A model generated the notes under the pieces. That model was not told the DNA's origin. It did no database searches and saw only the letters and a list, made by a program, of their open reading frames with translations. A program made the position numbers and the translations under genes. From assembly GCA_034003955.1 (NCBI GenBank), contig JAVEXO010000017.1, positions 1 to 51,112 on the forward strand: 51,112 nucleotides of DNA, read 5' to 3'. The DNA is from SZUA-370 sp034003955. GTDB taxonomy: Bacteria; Spirochaetota; Spirochaetia; Treponematales; UBA12059. The stretch's first letter is position 1. Each line of letters begins with the position of its first letter. Below, one piece after another: positions 17,602-25,431 of this stretch.

Positions 17602-18954
17602 TCAGCGTAGACCGAAGTAGTGACGCTCGAGATAGGCGATGCGATCGGCCACCTCCCGCCAGCGAAGGCTTCGGGGATACTCGTCCCTGACACGCCTATA
17701 ATACTCATAGGATTTTTTTATGTTGCGGAAAGGCGTGTCCTGCTCGTAAGCCAGGCCATATAGATAGTAGATTTCGTCATTACCGTAAGGATACAACGAG
17801 AGGTAGCTATCAAGGGCAGCCAAGGCAGACTGGACACGGCTGGCTTCCAGCTCACTCTTTGCAAGACTCATAAGGGCTGCAGGTTCAGTGGGCATGACTA
17901 CGGGGGCAAGCGTCGACGAATCAGCTACGGCACTCGGCAGCGCAGCAGGAGCCACCGCAGGAGCCGTGGCCGTGGCAGGAGCCGTCACGGTCCCAGTTGC
18001 AGGCGCTAAAACAGGCGCCAAGGCAGGATCCGCAGAAGGAGCCGCTGTAGACGCCGCGGTAGGCAGCTTGTCTGATACTATGACCCTGACGAGGCTGGTC
18101 TCTGTGGATCTGTCCACAGGGTTCTGCCTTTGAAAACGCAACAAGTATTCACCAGGGCTTTCAGGGTTCATGGCGAATACGGCCTGAGAATCCTCGAAAC
18201 GCCTCGTCTCGTACTTGAGGCCTTCCTTGCCATCATCATCACCCAGGTATATCCACCCCGTACCAGGGAAGCGGAGGTCGAAACGCTGCCCACGAACGGT
18301 TTCCAGGCGTGTCTCGGCTATTGGCTGAGCGGCAGCCGTGACGGAGCGTGCCGACGTTGCCGGCGAGGCAGGAAGTATAGCGGCTCCTTCTGCGGGTGCG
18401 GGATCGGGAGTGTCTTCAGTCGACGTAGCCTCGGTCGGCTTAGCGTCGCCTACCGTGGCTTCTGGTTTTTCTTCTGTCTTGGCCACCGGCTTGACTACAG
18501 GCTTGACTACAGGCTTGGTAGCCGGTTTGGTTTCAGTCACTGGCTTTTTTGGCAACACCGGGACGGCTGGGGCAGGCACAGCCTTGGCAAGGTCAGGAGC
18601 GAAAGGCTCAGGCAAGGCCAGGGGTTCTGATCTAGTGCCTGGGACACTGGATAGGACAGTAATATCGCTGGGGGTTTCAGAAGGAGGAAGGGCTACAGGA
18701 ACAGGTGGAGCGGGCTCGGCAAGGGCAGTCTGGGGCAAGAGCACCAAAGGAGGCTCCATACGGGTAAAGCCAACAGAAGGATAGACTGCTGTCATTGGAT
18801 TCGCGCTAGGTTCCGACGCCTCATCCTGAACACTCATGGAGCCCTTGGGTCCTGACGCACATGAGGAAGCTAGCAATACCATACTGGCTATGGCGATAGC
18901 CAGAAACAAGAAACGGAAGCCTGTATCAATCGACGGCGTCGAAAAGTGCTTCAA
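17602..18954 (-). CDS. proline/alanine-rich lipoprotein with C-terminal TPR-like region
   Basis: This lipoprotein of about 450 residues starts at TTG 18954, chosen because AGGAAGG sits 6 bases upstream and because it yields MKHFS, then a hydrophobic stretch and the lipobox LASSC. The mature protein has a long low-complexity linker with KPVVKPVVKPVAK repeats, a beta-rich domain (RFDLRFPGTGWIYLG near residue 220) and a C-terminal tetratricopeptide-like region (SALAALDSYLSLYPYGNDEIYYLYGLAYEQ). A roughly 12-base tandem repeat encodes the Lys-Pro-Val units. Its 5' end overlaps the upstream membrane protein gene by 29 bases. It probably sits at the periplasmic face of a membrane and may bind peptidoglycan or partners; that role is inference. 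Confidence 0.82.
   Translation of the reverse strand: MKHFSTPSIDTGFRFLFLAIAIASMVLLASSCASGPKGSMSVQDEASEPSANPMTAVYPSVGFTRMEPPLVLLPQTALAEPAPPVPVALPPSETPSDITVLSSVPGTRSEPLALPEPFAPDLAKAVPAPAVPVLPKKPVTETKPATKPVVKPVVKPVAKTEEKPEATVGDAKPTEATSTEDTPDPAPAEGAAILPASPATSARSVTAAAQPIAETRLETVRGQRFDLRFPGTGWIYLGDDDGKEGLKYETRRFEDSQAVFAMNPESPGEYLLRFQRQNPVDRSTETSLVRVIVSDKLPTAASTAAPSADPALAPVLAPATGTVTAPATATAPAVAPAALPSAVADSSTLAPVVMPTEPAALMSLAKSELEASRVQSALAALDSYLSLYPYGNDEIYYLYGLAYEQDTPFRNIKKSYEYYRRVRDEYPRSLRWREVADRIAYLERHYFGLR
18488..18520. repeat. 12-base tandem repeat encoding Lys-Pro-Val units
   Basis: GGCTTGACTACA occurs at 18488-18499 and 18500-18511, with a degraded third copy from 18512. On the coding (minus) strand it encodes the KPVVKPV stretch of the lipoprotein linker. 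Length variation between strains would be expected. Confidence 0.75.
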
Positions 18955-19465
18955 GTTCTGCCTTCCTGCGACGGACCAGCTCAGAAATATCGACCATACC
19001 CATATCTGGTCGCATCGCCTCCGCGTCTGCCTCAGTATACCTCGCCTTGGGTTCGAGCGCCAGCGGATAGGGCCAGGGATCGTCTCCGGGTATGAGCAGC
19101 ATTGATGCAAGTGCGGGTCCAGAACGGGGCAGCTCCCCGGGACTCATCGCCGTCGTAACATTTTTAGGGGATGTTTCAGTGATAGCCTTCGAGGGCCTTC
19201 GGGACAACAGGCCTACCAATAACAGTAGAGATGCTACAAGCACGACGAGAGCCGACACCATGACTAAAAAAAGACTCCTAGAAGTGCTGATAGCCGTGGA
19301 TTTGGCTCCCCCCCTGCCTCCATGAAAACGTTCCTGGAGTGTCTTGCTGCCATGCTGAATGCCGTTCTTCATACTGCCCAAAAAGCCGCCAAGCCTCGAT
19401 GAGACGCCTGCAATGCCACGTCTAAAGGCTATCAAGGCAGTAGAAAGAAAGGCTGGAGGCTTCAT
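18926..19465 (-). CDS. single-pass membrane protein of unknown function
   Basis: This 179-residue protein has a basic cytoplasmic N-terminus of about 60 residues, one strong membrane helix (LFLVMVSALVVLVASLLLLV near residues 65-85) and an extracytoplasmic tail ending in a charged helix (VRRRKAELEALFDAVD). No family is recognised. It starts at ATG 19465 in an ATGA overlap with the smc stop, and its 3' end overlaps the start of the TPR lipoprotein gene. The three genes therefore form a coupled unit, and the membrane protein and lipoprotein may act together. Confidence 0.75.
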   Translation of the reverse strand: MKPPAFLSTALIAFRRGIAGVSSRLGGFLGSMKNGIQHGSKTLQERFHGGRGGAKSTAISTSRSLFLVMVSALVVLVASLLLLVGLLSRRPSKAITETSPKNVTTAMSPGELPRSGPALASMLLIPGDDPWPYPLALEPKARYTEADAEAMRPDMGMVDISELVRRRKAELEALFDAVD

Positions 19466-22400
19466 GAGTCTTCTATAACCTCAAGCCTGGCATCGGACTC
19501 CAGGGTTGACCTGTCTTCAGAGTCTATAAGCCCTGAATCTTCACCGGCGGCATCCACAGTACCGGAGCCCACATTGGATACTGGTGCTTCGCCTGAGGCC
19601 TGTTTGGTGGCAGCTCGTGTCCTTCCGTGCTTCTTGGGCTCTGGCTGTTCCTCGGGCAGCTCCCTACCCTGCTCGTACTCCACATCTTCATCATCGAAGG
19701 TTTCTGGGGGCAACGATGAGTGCGCCACCTGGCCGTCGGATCGTTCCAGCCTGACGGCGATGACCTTAGTCACCCCTGATTCCTCCATCGTGACACCCAG
19801 GAGGGTATCTGCGCCGGCAACGGTCTTCTTGTTATGTGTAATGACTATAAACTGGCTTGTCTTGCTAAACTCACGGAGCAGATTGACGAAACGCACGACA
19901 TTCTGTTCGTCGAGTGCCGCATCAATCTCATCCAGGAAACAGAATGGCGAGGGTCTGACCATGTAGGTGGCCAGTAGCAAGGCTATTGCCGTGAGGCTTT
20001 TCTCGCCTCCGGAGAGCAGGGTTATATTCTCAAGTTTTTTGCCAGGTGGCTGAGCATAAATCTCAATTCCAGATTCAAGTACATGGTCAGGGTCGATGAG
20101 ACGGAGCTCTCCCCTGCCTCCACCAAAGAGCCTCCTGAACATGTTATGGAAATTCTTCTTGACTCTATTGTAGGTAGACAAGAACATCTCGGCGCTCTCA
20201 TCGCGGATTTCCTGGGTAATGCGCCTCAGGTCATCCCTTGCCTGTTGCAAGTCGCCTAGCTGGCTAGACAGGAACTCATATCGTTCCTTGACCTCCGCAT
20301 ACTCCTCCGGAGCCATGAGATTGACAGATCCAAGATCCTTGAGCTTCTGCTTCCTCTCGTTCAGTCTGTCGCGCAGGTCAGAGGCCTGGGTACGTAACTC
20401 GTACATCCTTTCCTCAAACTCGATGAGTTCACGGCCGTACTGTTCCCTGAAGTTATCCTTGACGTTGCGTATCTCTGTCTCTGTCTGGGCAAGCCCAAGA
20501 TGCAAACGTTCTAGATCTATCTGCAGCATTCCTAGCTTGTCAATCTTCTTCTTGAGCTCCACCTGTCGTTTGCCCAGGTCGGAGTTCTTTATGGCTATGT
20601 CTTTCTCCAGGCGATCAAGTTCAGCGCTCAAGTCACGGCCGCGTTTCTCTATGTCGGCTATCTCGCCGTCTATGGACAGTAGATCTTCTTCAGCCTCTGC
20701 CAGGCGGCGTAGTTCCAGACTAGCTTCATTGTCAAGTTCCCGGTAATACCCTTCCTGGCTGGCTATTTCCCTGCGTATCATAGACAAGGATTCCTCGGCG
20801 GCCTGTACCTGGGTCTGCATGCGTATTCGGTTACCGCGTAATTCCTCGAGGGTCTTACGATACTCGTCTACCCGCAACAATAGTTCACGATTCTCGTCAC
20901 GCGCCGTAGCTATCTTGGTGCGACGCTCTGTGACGCCTTCCTTGATGGAGGCCATCAGGGCGTCTACCGCACGCTTCTTTGTAATGATGCCCTCGGGTGA
21001 TAAAAACTCGTCTATGAATGATGGAGTGGCCTTGCGATAGGCCTCGTAGCGATCCTTGAGCTCCCTGGCCCTTTCGGAGGCTTCTGCCATGGCCGTGCTG
21101 GCATTTTCTATGAGGGTTCGAGCCTCGTTTGCCCCGTAATCCTTGAGTCTGGCAAGGTCTTCCAGTATGGCGGCCTTGCCGGACAGGCGGGCTATGATGC
21201 CTGCTATGAGCTGGTCTATGGCCTCCTCGGCCACCCTGCGCTCGTTGACAGAATATCCAGAATCCTTGAGCCGAGCATCAAGCTCGCTTACAATATCCTC
21301 AGTTACAGCATCAAGCTCTGCCTGGGCTGTTACCAGCTCGGAGTCAAAGGCTACGATATCGGCCTCTGCCTTTGCCATGATTGTCTCATTAGCCCCGATT
21401 CTCTCCTCGGCGGAGCGAATGGAGCCCTCAAAGCCCTGTATATTTTTCTCTATCTCGGTAATTCGACCCTTGTGACCACGAAGAATCTCATTTTTTTCGT
21501 CCTCATCCTCGTGCAGACCTTCTATTTTCTCGGCTAATGCCCGCAGCTTGAGCCTGGCCTGATCAATCTTTGCCTTGGCATCTGCGACCCGTTCCGACAG
21601 GAGCTTTCTTTCCTTTTCCTTACCAACCCGTTCCACTGCCAGCCCATAGACCGTCTTCTGAACGTCTACCAGCTTTGCTTCCATGGAGTTGACTATATCG
21701 AGGTTTTCCTCAAGGGACAGATTTATGCCATCTATCTGAGCCTTGAGGCTGTTTCTTTCGGTCGTCCTTGTGCCCAGTTCGGTATCTCGGCGATCCTTGT
21801 CATTCACGAAGCCACGAAGACGGAGGAGATGAAGGTCTAGTTCAGCGCTAAAAATGTCTTCGCGCAAGGATCTATAGGCAAGTGTCTTCTCTGACTGCGT
21901 CTTGAGCGTGTCGTGGCTACGCTTCACCTCGCCTAGTATGCCATCAACCTGGCGCATGTTTTCTTCTGTACGATCGAGTTTGAGCTCGGCCTCACGGGAG
22001 CGGGCCTTGTGCTTTGTGATACCCGCTGCTTCCTCAAAGAGGTAGCGCCGCTCCTCGGGCTTGCTAGACAGGATCTGGTCAATTCGGCCCTGTTCCATGA
22101 CAGAATAAGCGCTCTTGCCTATGCCCGTATCCCAGAAAAGCTCCCGTAGCTCCTTAAGCTTGGCTGGTTGGTTGTTGATGAAGTACTCGCTCTCACCCGT
22201 CCTATAGAGGCGCCGCTTGATGGCTACCTCCGGCACGTCGAGCAGGAGGACGCCTTTATCGTTGGTTATGGTAAGCGTCACTTCTGCCACATTGAGGGCT
22301 TTTCGCGTCTCGGTTCCATTGAAGATGATGTCTTCCATCGATTCGGCGCGCAATGAGCGAGCCGACTGCTCGCCTACAACCCATTTGATGGCATCCACAA

Positions 22401-22518
22401 CATTTGACTTGCCGCAACCGTTGGGTCCTAGGAGGGCAGATATTCCCTCGGAGAAATCAACCTTGGTGCGGTCGGCGAAACTCTTGAAACCAAATATTTC
22501 GAGGCTCTTCAGAAACAC
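19462..22518 (-). CDS. smc: chromosome partition protein SMC, lacking a canonical hinge
   Basis: This 1018-residue SMC ATPase organises and segregates the chromosome with ScpA and ScpB. The N-terminal head has Walker A GPNGCGKSNVVDAIKWVVGE at residues 32-51. The C-terminal head has the signature LSGGEKSLTAIALLL and Walker B FCFLDEIDAALDEQN. Between them are two long coiled coils. At the midpoint, near residues 490-520, there is only a short segment (TPSFIDEFLSPEGIITKKRA) in place of the roughly 150-residue hinge with its GR-tF motif. This explains a length below the usual 1150-1200. A tail of about 95 acidic and low-complexity residues follows the head. It starts at GTG 22518 with GAGG 9 bases upstream. 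Confidence 0.95.
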   Translation of the reverse strand: MFLKSLEIFGFKSFADRTKVDFSEGISALLGPNGCGKSNVVDAIKWVVGEQSARSLRAESMEDIIFNGTETRKALNVAEVTLTITNDKGVLLLDVPEVAIKRRLYRTGESEYFINNQPAKLKELRELFWDTGIGKSAYSVMEQGRIDQILSSKPEERRYLFEEAAGITKHKARSREAELKLDRTEENMRQVDGILGEVKRSHDTLKTQSEKTLAYRSLREDIFSAELDLHLLRLRGFVNDKDRRDTELGTRTTERNSLKAQIDGINLSLEENLDIVNSMEAKLVDVQKTVYGLAVERVGKEKERKLLSERVADAKAKIDQARLKLRALAEKIEGLHEDEDEKNEILRGHKGRITEIEKNIQGFEGSIRSAEERIGANETIMAKAEADIVAFDSELVTAQAELDAVTEDIVSELDARLKDSGYSVNERRVAEEAIDQLIAGIIARLSGKAAILEDLARLKDYGANEARTLIENASTAMAEASERARELKDRYEAYRKATPSFIDEFLSPEGIITKKRAVDALMASIKEGVTERRTKIATARDENRELLLRVDEYRKTLEELRGNRIRMQTQVQAAEESLSMIRREIASQEGYYRELDNEASLELRRLAEAEEDLLSIDGEIADIEKRGRDLSAELDRLEKDIAIKNSDLGKRQVELKKKIDKLGMLQIDLERLHLGLAQTETEIRNVKDNFREQYGRELIEFEERMYELRTQASDLRDRLNERKQKLKDLGSVNLMAPEEYAEVKERYEFLSSQLGDLQQARDDLRRITQEIRDESAEMFLSTYNRVKKNFHNMFRRLFGGGRGELRLIDPDHVLESGIEIYAQPPGKKLENITLLSGGEKSLTAIALLLATYMVRPSPFCFLDEIDAALDEQNVVRFVNLLREFSKTSQFIVITHNKKTVAGADTLLGVTMEESGVTKVIAVRLERSDGQVAHSSLPPETFDDEDVEYEQGRELPEEQPEPKKHGRTRAATKQASGEAPVSNVGSGTVDAAGEDSGLIDSEDRSTLESDARLEVIEDS

Positions 22519-22641
22519 GTGATCATACCTCGTTCTAGTATGGATTTAGGCTATAAGGAAGCGTCAAATAGTAGCACGGAAAACGCAGCCCGCGCAACGC
22601 GATGACTGCAAGGGCTACAATGCAAACATACCATTATCAAT

Positions 22642-22683
22642 AAAAAACAGGCGCGATGCCCCGCCGTACGGGAACCTCGCGCC
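22642..22683 (-). terminator. rho-independent terminator after the HTH-EIIA gene
   Basis: On the minus strand a GC-rich stem (GGCGCGA at one arm, TCGCGCC at the other; 22650-22656 with 22677-22683), with an inner CCCG/CGGG pairing, is followed by TGTTTTTTATT. It lies 28 bases beyond the stop of the HTH-EIIA gene and separates that gene from smc. Confidence 0.85.
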
Positions 22684-22710
22684 TACAGTGCCACAATTCT
22701 ACAGGCTTGA

Positions 22711-23367
22711 TCAGTCTTCGTCCTGGGCAACCAATAGATCGTAGGCTGCGGCCGCGTCGGGAGCAACCAAAATACCTGCCCGCAACTCGTTAGACTTGAG
22801 CTTGGCGCTAAAATAAGACAGAGTCTGAAGATAATAGGCATGTTGATTATAGGCTGCGGCAATCATGAACAGAAGTCTTACAGGGGCGTCATCGAAGGCG
22901 TTAAAATCGACTATATCGCACTTGCTTATTCCTACGGCGACTACAAGATCTGTCACGCTTGACAATCGAACATGGGGAATGGCTATATTTCGGCCTATTG
23001 CCGTGCTCATGAGATCCTCACGTCTCAAAAGCTCTGAAACAAGCTCCTGTTTGCTCTTGATCTGTGGCGCAGCGGCAAGACGTTCTGCAAGAGCCACGAG
23101 AGCATCACGCTTGCGGGAATAATCAAGGAACACGACCCTGTCGGGAGACAAAACATTGCGCATGCGTACTGGATGCAATGACATGATAGGCTTGTTAGAT
23201 GAAAGCCTCTCATTTACCCAGCGTTCAATCTCGCTTTTCTTGAAGCGCCAGACGGTACCGATCTTGCCCGCTGGGATCTCTCCTTTTTGAGCCCAATCGT
23301 ACACTGTACGCTCAGAAACGCGCAGGTATTTGGCCACTTCTTCTATTGTTAGGATGTCATCATCCAT
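22711..23367 (-). CDS. excisionase-type HTH fused to PTS EIIA (PtsN-like) domain
   Basis: This 218-residue protein has an N-terminal MerR/excisionase helix-turn-helix (LTIEEVAKYLRVSERTVYDW near residues 5-24, then GTVWRFKKSEIERWV). It is joined to a PTS EIIA type-2 domain with the phosphorylatable histidine in NIAIPHVR near residue 130. The domain pair suggests a DNA-binding protein controlled by phosphorylation from the PTS, linking carbon or nitrogen status to transcription. The ATG at 23367 is preceded by GGGAGAG, better than the upstream in-frame codons. It lies between recX and smc, with its own terminator downstream. Confidence 0.9.
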   Translation of the reverse strand: MDDDILTIEEVAKYLRVSERTVYDWAQKGEIPAGKIGTVWRFKKSEIERWVNERLSSNKPIMSLHPVRMRNVLSPDRVVFLDYSRKRDALVALAERLAAAPQIKSKQELVSELLRREDLMSTAIGRNIAIPHVRLSSVTDLVVAVGISKCDIVDFNAFDDAPVRLLFMIAAAYNQHAYYLQTLSYFSAKLKSNELRAGILVAPDAAAAYDLLVAQDED

Positions 23368-23436
23368 TGCGGCTCTCCCTAAACGGTAAGATTTGCTACT
23401 ATTCTGCAAGAAAGGGAACGAAATGTCAAGGTATTT

Positions 23437-24066
23437 CTACCATCCCATGTCGTCGAGCACATCATCTATATCACCATGCTTCCAACCAAGTTCCGACAAT
23501 GCAAGACGAACAGCCTTCCTATCAGCGCTACTCTGGCCAAGTTTATTGGCAATTCTTGTTAGTATTTCATATCGGTAGGCTACTGCATCATCGGCAACCA
23601 AAGAAACCTCGATGGCCTGCTTTATAGCATGTCTATCAACGCCACGCGAGGAGAGGGCGGCGGCAAGGCTCCTAGGTCCTTCTATCTTTGTTCTAAGACG
23701 AGCCCGTATCCAGGATTCTGCATAGCGCTGGTCTGAAAGAAGGCCGGTCGCCTCAAGCCTGTCTATAGCCACCTTGGTGGCCTCCCTCGAGATCCCCTTT
23801 GCAGCCAGCTTTCGCTCAAGGCCAAAACGGAACTGTTCGGCCCGGGCAAGGAGGGAGACGGCGCGTACTTCTGCCACGGTCGCCTCGACGGCCAGAAATA
23901 ATAGATCGTCTGATATATCAAGTGGGGCTACGAGCGCCACGCGTTTGACAGAACCGTTTGTGTCGGCGGGGAGGTACTCAGGCCTAAAAAGAAAAAGGGA
24001 GCCATCTTCGGACACCGCCTTGACGGTACCGAGGGCTCCCTCCTCTATCGCGACGATTATGGCCAC
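23437..24066 (-). CDS. recX: RecX-family regulatory protein
   Basis: This 209-residue, highly helical protein has the RecX repeats: FGLERKLAAKGISREATKVAIDRL near residues 80-103, then SDQRYAESWIRARLRTKIEGPRSL and a third repeat ending SELGWKHGDIDDVLDDMGW. RecX modulates RecA filaments during recombination. The N-terminal 70 residues form a beta-rich extension seen in longer RecX forms. The start is GTG 24066 with GAGAGG 4 bases upstream. It lies 24 bases after rpsI and is probably in the ribosomal protein transcript; recA is not in this window. Confidence 0.88.
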   Translation of the reverse strand: MAIIVAIEEGALGTVKAVSEDGSLFLFRPEYLPADTNGSVKRVALVAPLDISDDLLFLAVEATVAEVRAVSLLARAEQFRFGLERKLAAKGISREATKVAIDRLEATGLLSDQRYAESWIRARLRTKIEGPRSLAAALSSRGVDRHAIKQAIEVSLVADDAVAYRYEILTRIANKLGQSSADRKAVRLALSELGWKHGDIDDVLDDMGW

Positions 24067-24090
24067 GGGGCCTCTCTCGTCCGTTCCTAA

Positions 24091-24483
24091 TTAACGCTTG
24101 GAGAACTGGAAGCGCCTGCGTGCTCCGCGCTGTCCGTACTTCTTGCGTTCTACCATCCTGGGGTCTCTGGTCAGGAAACCGTTGTTCCTGAGGGCCAGTC
24201 CCGAAGCGGGATCAACCTGGCTCAAGGCGCGGGCTATGCCATGCCTGCAAGCACCAGCCTGCCCATTGGGGCCGCCGCCTACAACATTGATGACAATATC
24301 GAACTTGTTATCGCTCGCGGTCACAACGAGGGGCTGTCGGACAGAACCGGCTACGGTTGCTATAGGAAAGTATTTGTCTAGCTCGAGATTGTTAACGGTA
24401 ATCTTACCGCTACCCTCTCTAAGATATACGCGCGCTACGGCCGTCTTTCGTCTTCCGGTGCCTAATCCTAGATTCCTGACCAT
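24091..24483 (-). CDS. rpsI: 30S ribosomal protein S9
   Basis: This 130-residue protein is S9, recognised by GLGTGRRKTAVARVYLREG at residues 5-23 and the invariant basic tail ending RRRFQFSKR, which contacts P-site tRNA. AGGAGA lies 8 bases upstream of the ATG. It follows rplM after 12 bases, the usual bacterial L13-S9 operon. Length and all key regions are normal. Confidence 0.98.
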   Translation of the reverse strand: MVRNLGLGTGRRKTAVARVYLREGSGKITVNNLELDKYFPIATVAGSVRQPLVVTASDNKFDIVINVVGGGPNGQAGACRHGIARALSQVDPASGLALRNNGFLTRDPRMVERKKYGQRGARRRFQFSKR

Positions 24484-24495
24484 CGTTTACTTCTC

Positions 24496-24924
24496 CTAGA
24501 CTTCGATAGCGACGGGCGCCTGGGCCGCGTGCGGGTGATTCGGCCCTGAGTAGACCTTGACGTTCAATGCCAGCTTACGTCCAAGGGGTCCCTTGGGAAG
24601 CATGCCGCGGATGGCGATCTCTAAAGGATCGGCAGGATGACGCTCTATGAGCGACGCGAACGTGTTCTTCTTGAGCCCACCGGCGTAGCCGGAATGCCTA
24701 TAGTACAACTTATCGTTGAACTTATTGCCGGTAACTTCTATCTTGTCGGCGTTTACAATCACGACATAGTCACCGATTTCCTGGTGCGGAGTATAGCAAG
24801 CCTTATGCTTGCCTCGCACGAGAATGGCCGCCTTGGCGGCTACGCGGCCGAGGCGCTGGCCCTGGGCGTCTATAACAAACCAGGAACGTGCGACTAGAGC
24901 CGGCTTAACGAAAAGAGTCTTCAT
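24496..24924 (-). CDS. rplM: 50S ribosomal protein L13
   Basis: This 142-residue protein is L13, shown by WFVIDAQGQRLGRVAAKAA near residues 15-33, then HQEIGDYVVIVNADKI and the RGMLPKGPLGRK segment near residue 107. It binds 23S rRNA early in 50S assembly. The start can be ATG 24924 or the adjoining TTG 24927; AAGG lies upstream. It heads the rplM-rpsI-recX transcript with a promoter about 60 bases upstream. Confidence 0.98.
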   Translation of the reverse strand: MKTLFVKPALVARSWFVIDAQGQRLGRVAAKAAILVRGKHKACYTPHQEIGDYVVIVNADKIEVTGNKFNDKLYYRHSGYAGGLKKNTFASLIERHPADPLEIAIRGMLPKGPLGRKLALNVKVYSGPNHPHAAQAPVAIEV

Positions 24925-24978
24925 CAATCTATACCTTCACCTTCGTGGAGTTCATTAGCATATGAAACGGCGAGCGGA

Positions 24979-25007
24979 ATAATCACATATATCGCATATC
25001 GTGTCAA
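24979..25007 (-). promoter_or_regulatory. promoter of the rplM-rpsI operon
   Basis: On the minus strand TTGACA (complement of 25002-25007) and GATTAT (complement of 24979-24984) are 17 bases apart, about 55 bases upstream of the L13 start. The -35 is perfect and the -10 matches 4 of 6. Confidence 0.6.
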
Positions 25008-25020
25008 GCGGATGAGTCTA

Positions 25021-25251
25021 TTACTCTTTCTTCTCACTGGCAGCCTCTTCGGCTTCTTCTTTTTTTGCCTCTACCCTGTCCTTGATGTCGGCTATGCCTA
25101 TGAATACCGCTATGAGGCCTATGAAAGCCGCCATTACGGGTACCGATCCTCGTAGAAAGGTCAGGATATCCTGCCACCAGCCCAATGGGCCGGGAATACA
25201 CGCGAAAACCGCGAATGCGATACAGATGATACCTACTATAAGAGCTACCAT
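25021..25251 (-). CDS. small two-helix membrane protein
   Basis: This 76-residue protein has two hydrophobic helices (VALIVGIICIAFAVFACI and VMAAFIGLIAVFIGIADI) and a charged tail EAKKEEAEEAASEKKE. The ATG at 25251 is chosen because a perfect GGAGG lies 6 bases upstream. No family is recognised. It stands between the L13 promoter and the divergent ribonuclease gene and may be monocistronic. Confidence 0.8.
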   Translation of the reverse strand: MVALIVGIICIAFAVFACIPGPLGWWQDILTFLRGSVPVMAAFIGLIAVFIGIADIKDRVEAKKEEAEEAASEKKE

Positions 25252-25431
25252 TTTAACCTCCAATGTATAAACAAGAGCCCGAAACAAAGTCGGGCTTAAG
25301 CGCTATTAAGGATACTCGAAACAAAGGTTTCGTCAATAAGTCCCGGTGGGTTCCGCCAGGGACCTAAGCGAGCGTTGATTAGCGCCTTGCTTAGAGCCTA
25401 TACTACCATGCCCGGAATCGAAAGGAACACC

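Noticed and set aside
19574..22522. Several plus-strand ORFs inside smc, rich in Ser and Arg
   Set aside because: They are antisense shadows of a long coiled-coil gene, with serine-rich composition and no start signals.
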